64,000 nucleotides of DNA from Prorocentrum cordatum (Eukaryota; Sar; Dinophyceae; Prorocentrales; Prorocentraceae), in NCBI GenBank assembly GCA_963575745.1, contig CAUYUJ010012113.1, positions 768,559-832,558 of the forward strand, given 5' to 3'. Shown here piece by piece: positions 43,122 through 54,918 of the stretch; position 1 is the stretch's first letter, and each line of letters begins with the position of its first letter. The notes below the pieces were generated by a model. It had not been told where the DNA came from. It did not search any database and was given only the letters and a program-made list of their open reading frames with translations. The position numbers and the translations under genes are program-made.

Positions 43122-44411
43122 GACGACGTCGCAGCGTTGGAACCCTGGGCGGGGGGAAGAGGGCGCTTGAATCTAAGCAGCAAGCCAATCCTTATCGCTC
43201 ATCGAGCGTGCTCTTGCCCACATATGTCCGACCTACCGCCGGCGATTGTCGGGCGGGCGGGCGCGCGCGCAGGGCTGCGTGGGGGGGGGGGGGGGGGGAT
43301 GGCAGGTGCCCAAAGGTCAAGGATAGCCCCACTTGAAACTTGCGGGTTCGGGTCTTCATAAGGATTGGGTTGCCGCGAAGTTTTCGCGCCCGCGGGGAGG
43401 CCTTGTTCCGAATAAGTTCTCTTCCTGATGTGGTCTTGCGGATTGGTGCTGATGATTTTGAAGACGAAGACGTTTGATGTTGGGGTCGCCCCGAAAGCCT
43501 CTTCGATCTCCTGCCATGCGGGCCCCCCTGGCCAGAAAGAACAGACAATAATGTTTGAATAGTTCCGCGCTGGGCAGGCAGGCTGAAGTAATCGCCCGTC
43601 CTCTGATGCAAACTATGCCCAGAAGCTGGTCGAGCGGGGGTCCGCCGTGCACGACGGCTCCAGCACCATCTCCAGCTGCCTCGGAGGAGGCAAGGCGACA
43701 GAGAGCGAAACAAAACAAAAAAACTACGAGGAGCAATGGGAAGATGATGGAGGGAGAGGGCTCGCAGAGAACAGACACGAGGCAGCAGCAAGGGGCAGGG
43801 GTGACAAGGGCGAAGGGCGGAGTCGCAACAAGACGAAGGGGAAGGCGAAGGGAAGAAGGGGGAGGAAGGAAGGGGAGAGGACCCAGGACCCAGGGGGGAT
43901 GGGGGGTGGGCGACAGGATACGTCTGCAGTCGTAACCAGCGCGAAATCAAACCAGCACGTTTGATTTGTTTGAATCGCTTGGTTCTTTTGCTTCGTTTGA
44001 TTCATGTTCCTGGGATCTCGTCTTTGCTGGCTCCACATTCCTTGGATGATTTCTGGGGCATCGGCTGTGCTGGTTCCTGGGATCTCCCCTTTGCTGATTC
44101 CTGGTTCCCCATCTGGCTTCTATAGCGCTTACTAGTCGTCCTGGCTCTTGAGATCCCGCCATTGCGAGTTCCTGTGACATCGCCTCTGCTGATTCTTGGG
44201 AGGGGGTGGCGGGGCGCATGGCGAGAATGCAGGACGGACGGGGGGAGGGGTGTGTGCGTCATCCTCCTCCTCCTCGCGCTCCTCCTCCTCCTCATCCTCA
44301 TTCTCTCCGCCTTCTCTCTTCCTTCTCTTCCTCCTCTTCCTCCTCCTTCTCTCTTCTCCTCCTCCTCCTCCTCCTCCTCCTCCTCCTCCTCCTCCTCCTC
44401 CTCACGTCTCC
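43122..44411. other. Probable intron with microsatellites and GGGATCTC repeats
   Basis: G-run at 43281-43298, GGAAGGAA/GGGAAGGC purine stretch at 43750-43915, diverged TGGTTCCTGGGATCTC units at 44005-44200, and (CTC)n at 44265-44452. No gene supported. Confidence 0.5.
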
Positions 44412-47400
44412 TCAATCCTCCTCCTCCTCCTCCTCCTCCTCCTCCTCCCCTAAGTGCGCCTTCTCCTCCTCTTCCTCGCCATATTCCAAGAGAAGGGCCT
44501 CGTCTTGGATCGCGCCCGGGTCTCCCGGTTCACCAGCAAGGCCGTGATCGCCCGCGTCTCCGAGCGCAGGTTGGCCATCGGCGCCAGCAGGTGTACCTGG
44601 AAGCGCGAGCGCGCCGCCGTCAGGGTCTCGAGCCACGCCCGACGCTGGCGGGGTCCACGAATGCAGCGACCAAGTATCGGCGTGATATATTACTTTGCCC
44701 AGGAGGGGATCTCGATATGTGACAGCATCAAGCCCCTCTTCCACTGCAGCCCTAGCAAGGGCGGGGTGCCCTTGCAGCCCCGCGGTCTCCACGGCGACCT
44801 TTGCATTTGGCAGCGTTGACGAGATAGCAGCGATAGTTTGCAAAAAAGACGGCAGTGAAAATACGTGCTCCTCAAACTCTGGTTCTCGAACGTGCCACGG
44901 TTGATAAGCTTCAGTGTGATGCGATTTCCCCAGGCCGTACTTGTGCACTTTCGCGTGCTGCCCCTCTGCTGGGCGCTCCGACGTGGGCGCAAAGCGCAAA
45001 GACGCAATATGCAGCAGAAGCGGCTTCATCTCTGGGTCCATGATATCTCTACCCTGAACCAACTCCTCGGCTAACTCACGCAAGGGGGGCGACTTCAACC
45101 GAGAGACCATAGGATGTGCACAAGGTGATTCCAGAATCCGCGGCACTGCAGACTGAACTACCAGGGGATCGGACTGCGCCAGCTTGAATACTGCCCAGGG
45201 CGATTGTTCTAGGTGCGACAGCTTCAAGGCGCAATAGAAGAGAATGTGGGCCACGCCCGAATCAAATTCATCGAGCAACGCCTTTTTACTCGCAGGAGAC
45301 AATTGCCTTGGGAGTGCGATTGCAAGCTCGGCAGCGCAAGTACCTCCAGCCTCGCGAAGTACAGTCAAGAATTCGCCGTTGCAGAGCTCAGCAGACCTCA
45401 TTCCTCTCCACAGTTTGTTGGGCACGCTGTCCTTGCCCTTCTGCATGAGGTGCCAGTGACAGCTGCAATAATCAACCCAATTTGAAGCTCGACGAAGACA
45501 CACGCAGATGTGCTCGACCATCGCCCACCAACTCCAAAACATATCATCGTGAATTGCATCGTGAGCTGCATCGAACAGCTCTCTCACGTCTTGGCCGTTG
45601 CCACGGAGATCTCGATTGAATCCATAGCGTAAGATGCGCTCCATCTCAAGCAAGCGAGGGGCAGTGAAAGCCACGGTGCCCCACCGGCCAGGATGTATGT
45701 GACCCTTGAACTGATATATGGCCTTGCGGAATTGCCTCCCAATCGGTTCGCGAAAACAGACCTCTAAGATTTTATCGCGCGTGTCTTTCCTCCTGATCGC
45801 CTTGCATCATTTTTCTACCTCTGTCAACCATGTCTGTGTAATTACACACAGCATCATCAAGCCCAGCGGTAGCGTTATCAATCAGGTGGTGCAAAGCAGG
45901 CAATTCGAGCATCATGTCCAAATTGATGTCGACCTCCTCTGGAGCTGCTTCGAATGCAGCGAGAGCATCGTCGACGCCGAGGTCTTCGCCGTCGCCAACG
46001 TCCTCGAAGACGCACTCTTCTAATCTGGCGTCGGATGGATCATCCTCGATTGGCTCCTCCCAGACCGAGTCGCCATGCTCATGCGATTGTTTTTTCCAGC
46101 TCCTCCAGCAGTGACTTCACAATGTCAGGTGGCGTATCAGTAAACTATGGAATGAGTCTTTGCGATGACATCGGTTTCACTCTGCTCAGGAATCTCTCCA
46201 CACCGTACTCCGACATGTTAAAAAATCTCGGAAAACCACTTTGCCAAAGAAGTATTCGAGACATGCTTTAAGCGAGCTGCATGCAGGAGAGTGCACTACT
46301 TATGGACAAAGCTGCTTCCGCCGAAACCCACGCACACCGCAGGGAGCGCGTGATCTGATATTCCACGTCGGATGCAGTCCATGATCTTCAGTTCTTTATC
46401 GTACCTGTCGTGGTCCATCAAGGCGTTGACGTCGGCGTCCTCGCCAGGCCGCCTGTGCCACAAATCTTCAAATTGAAGAAAGGCCTCGTACATGGCAGGG
46501 ACGTCCACTTGTGGAATCGACCGCACAATGCGCATGACATAATCGCGGCCATGCTGTGGAGATGAATCCTAACTGATATACCGAACAAAAACTTGTTTCG
46601 ATGCTAACTGCTTCCAGCGTTGCACCCTGCACCACGTCATCAAGGACACATCAGCGGTGAGGCGAGCTCGACTTATATCAGATTTTGTCGGAGGTGGTTG
46701 CTTCCTCAAGTCTTCGATCATGCCTCTAGCGGCGTTCGGCGGGAAACGAATCTCGCACGATCTTTGCAACGCTGCGCCCATGGTGTCAGAATTCTTCAAG
46801 TGCTTGGCCAACCTAAGGAAGCTCAGCATCTCGCTGGCAGAACGCATCCGCTTGACAACAAATCCTCCGCCAGGCCGTCGCAAGTGCGTCTGCTTCATCA
46901 GCACAATCCACTTCGACAGAAGCCCGAAGCTCCCAGGGAACTCTTGAACTGCGCGCTGCGTTGAACTCATTGCAGAACTCGCCATGGACGCGTCAAAAGC
47001 GAAGACTTCGACGCGTGGTTGCGCCTGATGGGGCGAGACTGTAGCAGCGAAGCTCGCTTGAACTCTGCTACCAAACTTGCTCTGCAAGCACTTCGGAGAA
47101 CCCAGATACCCTGGACACCAAGGCGATGGAAGAGCAATGCTGCGATCACCACCCCCGGCGATAGAATTGCAAAATGGGAGTGGCACAACAAAGCCGAGCT
47201 TCGGAGATCGGCGCAACCACTTGCAGTCAGGGGTGAGGTTGAAGAGCTCTTTTGCTTCATCTGGCTGGAACCAACAATACGTCTGACACTTATGCGATTC
47301 CACAGCGAAAAGTTTCGAATGCACATATTGTTCCAACACTTGGAGTTCCAGTATGCTCCAAAACCAAATCTGATCCTCAGGGACACCGTGCGCGTCCCAG

Positions 47401-47645
47401 TAATCTGCATACCGCTGCTTGCAGGCATCTAAAGGTTTCGCGAAGTGGTTCTGAAATGATGGCGAGACTCGGGCTGCAGTGATGACCCTCCCCGATGTCA
47501 CCTCGCCATCGCCATCTGCTTCGAGTGAACGTTTCACCCTGTGCCGCCCCGAAACACCTGCCCAGGAAAAGGGCCGAGCAGCAGTGCTTCTGAATTCGCG
47601 AGGCCCTGACACCAAGAAGACATCAATCATCAAGACTACAAGCAT
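44412..47645 (-). pseudogene. Multicopy-family gene, possibly transposase-derived, several breaks
   Basis: - strand pieces in order: 47645-46572 (YADYWDAHGVPEDQIWFWS, FVVPLPFCNSIAGGGDRS, RVEVFAFDASM, FGLLSKWIVLMKQTHLRRPG); past TAG 46569-46571, MRIVRSIPQVDVPAMYEAF; past TAG 46296-46298 and TAA 46218-46220, LLHAARLKHVSNTSLAKW; a frame change near 46140; an acidic linker and LELPALHHLIDNA; a frame change at a T5 run (45810-45814); then FKGHIHPGRWGTVAF, WSWWAMVEHICVCLRR and SERPAEGQHAKVHKYG. The last part becomes Ala/Gly/Asp-rich before the GAGG tract. The GRWGTV and E-G-x-H-A-x-V blocks are, from memory, hallmarks of abundant dinoflagellate proteins, and an E-containing transposase-like core is inferred. 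It is decayed or mis-assembled. Confidence 0.6.
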
Positions 47646-49504
47646 CGAAGCTACATTCGGCTACAATTGGCTAGACATGCAACTTGAACCACAGTGGACT
47701 ACTGGCAGGTCCGAAGAAAAAATGCAGACGGATGGGCGCTTCAACCTGAAAGACGAAATGGGTTCTCGTTTGACAAGATGTTGACTCTGCTCTGCTCAAG
47801 ACCATCATCGGGCACATTTTCGGGGCCTCTCGAAGTGCAGACGGGACCAGACTGAGTCGGTTTGCCAGAGGCTCAAGATTTTTTGCGTGTTTTGAATGTG
47901 ATGCCGATCAGGGTCTCTTGGAGGCTCGTTTGGCGTGCTTCCGCAGACGCGGGCATTGAATCCTCCTTCTCCTCCATATCCTCCTCCTCCTCCTCCTCCT
48001 CCTCCTATTCCTCCTCCTCCTCCTTCCCTTTTCTTTCTCGATGCGTGTAATGGACGCCGCGGAGGGGGAGGAATATTAAATCCTCGGGCGACAACTAAGG
48101 AGAGATGGCAAGAAGCTGACATGGAGAAATATAAACAACGAAACACAGAAAAAGGAGAAGACACAGGATGAAGGGAGGTGGTGATCTACAAAGAGAAGGA
48201 GAATATGAGGTGTTGGAGGTTGGGAGGAGTTGGTCAGCTTCGGTCTGCACGCTGCTGGGCCCCAGCAGATGCAAAGGGCCCATTCACAAACCTACCAGGC
48301 TCGGGGCTCCTCAGAGGTTAGTCTCGGGGTCTCTTCCTCGAGTACCCCTCGGTCACCTGGGCGCCACTGGGGCCCAAATTGGGGGGGCCTCGTTCCCCGT
48401 TCAGGGCTCCTGGCAAGACTTTGACCCGATCCACTGCCCCCTGAGATCCGCTGCCAGAACGGTCCCGCGGCGGTGACGGATCAGTCCTGGCCGTTCGGAG
48501 GATGGACGACCGCGGGAGTGGCGGTGGAGGGGGGATTCTCTCGGATTTGGGTGCGCTCCGGAGCGGATTCGGCGCCCCGGCGACCCGGCGACGCACGTCC
48601 AGCTCGGGCCCGTGCAGCAAGCAAGGGCGGGCCGAGCGAGGTGCGCGGCGTTGTGTAGTACGCGCCAGCATGCGCAGTCGAATGCCAGCCTAATTCATGG
48701 CCTCCAACTCCACCGGTCCCCTTTCCCCCCCCCCCGCTCCTCCTTGCTCCGTCATCCTCCTCAGTCCTGCGCCTCCGCGGACTAACAGGGGGTGCGTCTC
48801 AGCAATACGTTTTGGAAGGGGCGCGGACGCCATGCTTGAAGTTATTCGCCTGGCAAATTAGGGGATCGTGCAGAAGTTGGCAGCTTCGTCTCTTGTCTCC
48901 CTTGCTTTCTGCACATTCTGTACCTTCACGGGCTGTATCACGCTCTTCTGAGTATGCGTGGTGTTCCAGATGCACCAAGGGCTTCGCGAAACAATGCTCG
49001 TGGCATTCCCGTGCTGACGGGCCGTTCTTGGGCGATGCCTGACGCGTGCACGTTGTATATATCATTTCTCGCCTTCCTTACCGCTGCATTATAGGTTTGT
49101 TTAGAACTCCTCCCCTGAACCGGCATTCTTTCACTTTGCTTCGAGGGACCTTCCTCCTCCTGCTCCTCCTGATTCCTGCTCCCTTCCTTCTCCGCCTCCG
49201 TCCTCCTCCTCCTGCCTTCCTTGGGTCGGTCCAGCGAGAAGCCCGTGCCGCTCCTGCAGTCGCGGGGCGCCTGGCCGCATCCGCCAGCAGCCCCGCGGAG
49301 TCCGCTCGCGCGCAGCATGCTGCCCCGTCAGACTTGCCGCGCGGGCGTCAATCGCCGGGCTGTGGAGGTACCACGCCCGCAGCATGCTGCCCTGTCAGAC
49401 TTCAGACTTGCTGCGCAGCCAGATGCCTGCAAGCGCCGGCCTCGGTAGGGTTAAAAAAATGGATCCCAGTGCGACCCCACCCAGGAGTTGGAGCATCTAG
49501 GAAA
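47646..49504. other. No gene recognised
   Basis: Contains (CCT)n at 47962-48030 and a C-run with CCTCCT at 48725-48770. GCCGCGC/GCATGCTGCC direct repeats lie near 49315 and 49382 (CAGCATGCTGCC twice). Frames are short and overlap on both strands. Confidence 0.4.
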
Positions 49505-50011
49505 GCAACATCTACATCTACACCGACAGCTACATCAACATCTACACCTGCATCTACATCAACATCAACAGCGAGACTCACATCTACATCTACACCTACA
49601 TCTACATCTACATCTACATCTACATCTACACCTACACCTACATCTACATATACATCAACACTGTTGCATTGGTTTTGTTGTTGCTTTGCATTGCCTTGCC
49701 TTTGCTTTTGTTGTTGCTTTTGCTGTTGCTTTTGATTTGATTTTGTTTTCTGCTTTTGCTTGATGTTGTTTTTGCTTTGCCTGCGCACAGACACACACAC
49801 ACGCATGTTGTCGCATGTTTTCGCATGCAGCTAAGCTAAGCTAAGATGAAATAAGCTAAGCTAAGATGAGATAATCAACGCTAAGCTAAGGGGACGTAAC
49901 TGGGGGAACCGCGGGGCGGATGCCAGGGGAACCGCCCGGGGCGAGGAACACTGCCCGGCCCCTTTAAGCTCTAAAGTAAGAACCCCTGTTGGCAGAACCT
50001 AGGTAGGGAAC
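49505..50011 (+). repeat. Composite dispersed repeat, copy A
   Basis: In order: (CATCTA)n hexamers 49505-49655, TTTGC/TTTTGTTGC sequence 49665-49780, CACACACA, then a core 49830-50011 of GCTAAGCTAAG, ATGAAATAAGC, GGGGGAACCGC, GGCCCCTTTAAGCT, GTAAGAACCC and CCTAGGTAGGGAAC. Copies B (59205-59395, same orientation) and C (60497-60664, inverted) share the core. D (62225-62660, inverted) shares the GCAAA and hexamer parts. Confidence 0.85.
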
Positions 50012-51920
50012 TAAACCAAACCGAGCACGACACATACTGTTTACGTCGATCCCTGCCCACGGCCTCCAAGCCGGCCCCCAATGGGGCTCCAGGACGGGCT
50101 CGGGGAACCATGTTGGAATTGCTTGGGACCTCATTCTAATTTCGCGCTCCCGAGGCCCCTGGGAAAGGCACGCGAGAAGCCCCAAGAGCCCCTGTGATTT
50201 CGGGCCATGGGGCCCGTAAAGAGCATGTACAACATGAATGGCCTTCGGCCCATTCCGCCACCGTGCCTGGATTGAGGGTGTGAAGCCTACTGGGTGACAG
50301 TTGGGAGCTCGTGGGAGGCCTCTCGGTGGCAGTTTTGAGAGCCCCCTCGGGGGCCGCTTTTGGGCCCTCTGGGGCCCCTTTCTGGGCCTCTCGGGGGCCT
50401 CGGGGCCCATGAAGAGCACGTGCAAGACGTGCTCTACTCCGAATCTCAAAGTGACTTGGAGGACCCTCCACTCAGTGCACTGCTGCACGGCTGCAGCTAA
50501 TGTCGTGGCATGCCGCACCATTTCTATCGCCCCTGCGACGTATCGGCGTAGCCGTCGGTGTGTCGGCCCACGTGATGGCCCGTCAGTGATCGTGTGGCTG
50601 TCTCACTGCGTGCTCCCTTGCGTCATCAGTTGATCCGCGCAAAATGCGGTCCCTGGCGATGTGTGCTGTTATGCTGCTGACAGTTCCCTCGCGCGTGCAG
50701 CATTACTGATTTGTCCCTTGGCGCTTCCTCATGACCGAGCCCTTGCAGACGTGTGTGTGTGTGTGTGTGTGTCTGTTCTACTGGTCAGTCCACATTGTTC
50801 CGAAACGTTGCACTCTCTTACACGATCCCGCGTGCCTCGCTTTTCAACGTGTCTGGGCTTTGACTGAAAACTTGTACACCAATGCATTGCACTATTTCGG
50901 CATGACTGTTGATGGCACCTTCGGTGTTGCCGGTATAGCGACTCGCTTTTTGTTTTGCATCTTGCCGAGTCCATTCGCACGTTGTGTCCCGCCCCTGTTC
51001 TGTTGCACCTTCACCCAGCTGCAGATGCTAGAATTGCCCAATCGGTTCCTGGACACCAGATCCCACATCCTGTCGCGTCCCGTCGCCAATCTCTCCTTCG
51101 CCCCTTCCATAAAGCCAGCAAGTTTTCACCACCGGCTTTGACAAGGCTTTTCCTGGGCCTTGGATTGCTGCTAGGGCCCAGGATGATCTCGCCAGGGTCG
51201 TGATGCGTAGTTGCTTGCGTCCGCAGACCTGGTGCGTGCCGTTCGCATTCTGCCCGCTCATCCCAGAAGTATTTGCGGTTCGCGGCTCGCGATTCTTCAC
51301 CCTCATATCTTCTTCGTCCTTCTCTTCTCCCCCAGGAGGGGCGGCGCGAGAGCGCGAAGTTATTAGCGCTTCGCGAAGCGCGAAGCGCTAACTTAGCTGC
51401 CCTAGGGAAGTGCGGCCACCCCCGAGATCCCACTTCGCTATTAATAATCAACGTCGTAACGACATCACAACCAGAGCAACCGACGGGATCTCTCTGCGGC
51501 ATTCCTCGGGGCCCAGAGTGCAACATGTCCGTCGCGTTTTTGTTCCGCGACGCCGCTGTATGAGTGTCTCCCTCCCGGCCCTCGGACCTCCTTGCTGGAA
51601 CTGGAACGCGTCGTGGTCAGACTTTCGAGGCGGATCTGGCCCTTTTGTTGACAAATCCGCTACCGAAGGCTCAAAGGTGACCCTGGAAACGTTCAAGTGA
51701 ACCCTGGTCGTCCAAGCGAACCCTGGTCACCGATTTACTTTTATTCTCGATGATCACCGATCCCCGCTAACGATGTTCCCTCTTTTGCTATTTTTTGTTT
51801 GTTATCATAAAGGTTTTCATGTGGAGTGTTCCCGGTTTGCACAGCTGGTTCTTGGGGCATTGTTGTTGTCAGAATTGGTTCTGCCCGATGGGCCCGCGCG
51901 TCGAAACATTTTCAAGGTTG
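50012..51920. other. No gene recognised; GGGCC repeat and (TG)n
   Basis: 50140-50420 is a short block of the GGGCCTCTCGGGGGCC family. (GT)n is at 50752-50772. Frames at 50950-51140 and 51270-51560 are open on both strands without domains. Confidence 0.4.
51363..51391. repeat. Perfect short hairpin
   Basis: TTAGCGCTTCG (51363-51373) and CGAAGCGCTAA (51381-51391) with a 7-nt spacer that is itself part of GCTTCGCGAAGC. No T-run follows, so it is not a typical terminator. Confidence 0.8.
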
Positions 51921-52175
51921 TGAGGTGGCCCTGTCTGTTTCGCGTGAGACATCGTCACAAGTCCGTGCTCGGGGACGACCAAATCTGAGGTGGTCTGGCC
52001 CGCTTCGCCTGAGACATCCTGTGGATTCTGAGTTCACAGATGCGGCGCGAGAGGTGGTCCAGCCTATTTCGCCTGAGCCATCTTCGCAATTCCAGGATTG
52101 GAGATGTAGAGGCCTGAGGTGATCCGGACCGTTTCGCCTGAGATATCCTCGCAACTCTGGGCTCAGAGGTGTCGG
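51921..52175. repeat. 65-bp tandem repeat, four diverged copies
   Basis: Units start near 51921, 51986, 52051 and 52115, each with TGAGGTGGTC, then TTCGCCTGAGACATC. It ends about 200 bp before the left long direct repeat. Confidence 0.75.
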
Positions 52176-52373
52176 TGGGATCTGTGCGACAGATGGATAT
52201 TATTTTTGCTGCGCGGATCCAAGGACGTTCTCACCAGAGTAGAGCCTTGGGACATCTCAGCAACACTCGTTTCCTCCTTCACGGGTGTGATGAATTGTGT
52301 CCCATTGAGACAAAAGCGAGTTTCACCTGGAGGTCCTGTCCATCAAGACATGCTCAAATTCTTCACGCTTCGC

Positions 52374-52648
52374 GTATCCCCACTAGCCCGCTTTCTCTTT
52401 TCTCTTTTCGCTCCTCTTTCTCCTTGCGCGCGTAATTTAGGCCGTTGCTCGTGGGCTACGCTCCTGGACGCCGCCCGACTTCTTTCGACGCGGTCCCGAT
52501 CAAAAGTATCCCCATTAGCGTGTTTCTTTCCCTTGCCCGCTGCGCGTAATTGGGGCCGCCGTTAGTTAGTTGCGCCCTCGGATGCCGCCCGACTGCTTTC
52601 GGTGCGGTCGCGATCAGTAAGTATCCCCAACAGCCCATTCGGAAACCC
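52374..52648 (+). repeat. Left long direct repeat (LTR-like)
   Basis: 275 bp matching 56530-56809 almost throughout, from GTATCCCCAC to CCCATTCGGAAACCC. It is itself built of about 2.2 units of roughly 115-130 bp, each beginning GTATCCCC and ending GCGGTCNCGATCA. There is no TG...CA terminus as in classical LTRs. Confidence 0.8.
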
Positions 52649-52698
52649 ATTCCACCTCCGACCTCTCAGGACAGGGTTCCCATAGCGCCCTGCGCTTA

Positions 52699-54432
52699 TT
52701 GGTCAAGTTCCTGCTAGACTGGAACCCCACTATTTACAAGAGGTGGGTGGACTACGTGGCGGAATACGGCGTCGGGATCACTGGCGTGAAGACCAACGAG
52801 GAATCTTGGCCCCCCCAATGTCTGCGCCTCTTCCTGGTCAGCATCTACGGAGAGACGATCCCAGACAAGTGCCATCCCCCAGGTATCCCATGGGACAGCC
52901 AACGGGCGGCACCGGCACGGGTGGTTTCCCACCTGACGCGGGCCAACGTGATGCATGCGAGCAATTCGCAGGCATACGCAGCCAACCCGGATGAGCAACG
53001 AGGCCTCTGCCCGCTCCGCCACAGGCTCAGCACCCTACTGCAATACCTCGTGGACATGGACCCCACGACCCTCGCCGACGGCACCATCAACTCACTTGCG
53101 AAGCTGGACCCACTACAGACCGCGATGGAGACCGCAGCCACGGCAAATTCTCCAGCGGCATACTGGCTGAACAGACCCAGCGATGCAGCAAGCGCTCCCC
53201 AATCAGACAGCCAGGTTCGGGAACAGGAGACACTTCCGGGCCAGTCCCCCAGGATGGCTCCGGGCAGCGAAGGGGCCAAGGACCGGCCCACGGACGTGCA
53301 GGGCTGGTGCGGGCAGGCATGCAAGGCCGAGGGCGAGCACGATGCGCCCGACTGGGGGGACGACCCAGGAGCCGCAGTAGCCACAACCAAGGAATCGAGC
53401 CCGAGCGCGAGCCCAGACACTGCCGCCGACGAGGACGAAGGAACAGACCCCCTCGACCCCCTAGGTGCATTCACGGAAGCGCCTTTGAGCGGCAAGCCCT
53501 GGACCCCCTATTCGCAGACCGTTGACCAAATTGCTGCCCTGGAGCTTCGGAGTGCCAAAGACAGCACCGGAAGGGGAAGCGCATCATCTTGGGATCGCAC
53601 GGGGGCCAGGATGGACCGCGCGCCCAACCGCACTTCATGGGACCGAGGACGCGACCGTCCCGCCTCTGAAGATGTCGAAGACGGGAGAGGGTGCGCCGCC
53701 AAGTCACCAAGGGGTAATCTCATGCGCACGGAGGCCCGCTGGGCGCCCTGGAAGGACAGCAGGGGTGCCCAGCCAAACTGCGAGAACCTTAACGACCCCA
53801 TGGGTGGCGGCCCCATGTACAGATGCACTGCTGCAGCCGCAGACGTGGAAAGGGGCGAACCCCTCCAGGACAAAATTACACGCCTGCAAAAGACATTGGG
53901 GGGCTCCTCCAACGCTATCTGGCATGCGTGGGTTAAGCGGGCTGCCCTGAATCAGGACTTCAAGGGGGGCTATTAGAGCAGCCCCAAATTCAACGCACCC
54001 GCGACGCGCGCGGACTTCCTGGAAGCATGGGCCAACGCTGGCCACGACGCATATCGGATGGATCGGGAACTCAGACTCGGCGTCGACTGGGTCGCGGTTC
54101 GGGACAAGCGCATGAATTCCGCGCGGCGCGACGCTCGCGCACACGCCCCGCGCGAGTACGGCAGCCGCGACAAGCCAGCTCCCTGGACTGCCGAGAGCCG
54201 CACGGCCATGCGCGCAGCAGCACAGGACCCCTGGGCTGGAGCCATCGGAATTGCCACCCCCAGCCAGTGGCGGGACTGGCAAGAGTGGTCCTTGTGGGAG
54301 CGGCGAGATATCCCATGGGCGGACTCCGACTGGAAAGGCAGGGGCAAAAGATGCTCTCCACGAGGGGACGACCGCGACTCTGACAAGCGGGCCCGGTGGT
54401 GGGCCAATTGTGACTCCGACACCCAAGGTTGA
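52699..54432 (+). CDS. Unknown frame inside the direct-repeat segment, one in-frame TAG
   Basis: Open from the left direct repeat into DWNPTIYKRWVDYVAEYGVG, QCLRLFLVSIYGETIPDKC and LCPLRHRLSTLLQYLVDMD, then an Asp/Glu/Pro/Ser-rich middle, LRTEARWAPWKD and GGSSNAIWHAWVKRAAL. TAG at 53974-53976, then the same frame continues FNAPATRADFLEAWANAGHD, DRELRLGVDWVAVRDKRMNS and RDWQEWSLWERRDIP to TGA at 54430-54432. 52699 is a TTG; no early ATG was found, so the true start may be in an upstream exon or the repeat. No reverse transcriptase, protease or CCHC knuckle is visible. Position between direct repeats suggests a gag-like or cargo protein of a non-autonomous element; function unknown. Confidence 0.5.
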
Positions 54433-54918
54433 CGTGCTTCCGACACGGCCTACCTTAGCGTCCAGATACAGGGGCCTGCCCAGAGTGGACACCTGGTCCC
54501 CCCACTTCCAGCCATCCGTGGCCCTGAAGGGGCTTGTTTCACCTTGCTGCGCCCGGCTCAGGCCGCAATGCCCGGGGCCGACGTCCGCCGGGGCGAAGGC
54601 TCACCCCCGCATCTCACCCACGGCGCAGCTTAGCTAGACAGCCCGCGCTGGATAAGTGGACCACCCGCCACCTTCTCGGGCCCGCCATTGGGGGGCCTCC
54701 CACTAGCACCCGAGATCTCACCCTCACTGGCCCTGCGGGGCCCGCCTGGCTCACGCCAAAAGGCCCCCCAGGCCCCCAGACTTCGCTGTCCGATGACGAC
54801 AGCCGGCTCGCGGGCCCTGGGCGGGAGGTGGGCCCGAGCACCCCCCCGCCTGCCTGGCCGCGAGCTCGACCTCGCTAGGTGTCAGTTTTGTTACACCGCA
54901 GGCGCCCGAACACCAGCG

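Noticed and set aside
49505-49655. CATCTA hexamers as a telomeric repeat
   Set aside because: Not a G-rich telomere motif; interrupted, internal, and part of a dispersed composite repeat.
51336-51400. Hairpin TTAGCGCTTCG as a transcription terminator
   Set aside because: No T-run, and intrinsic terminators of this type are not expected in a nuclear genome.
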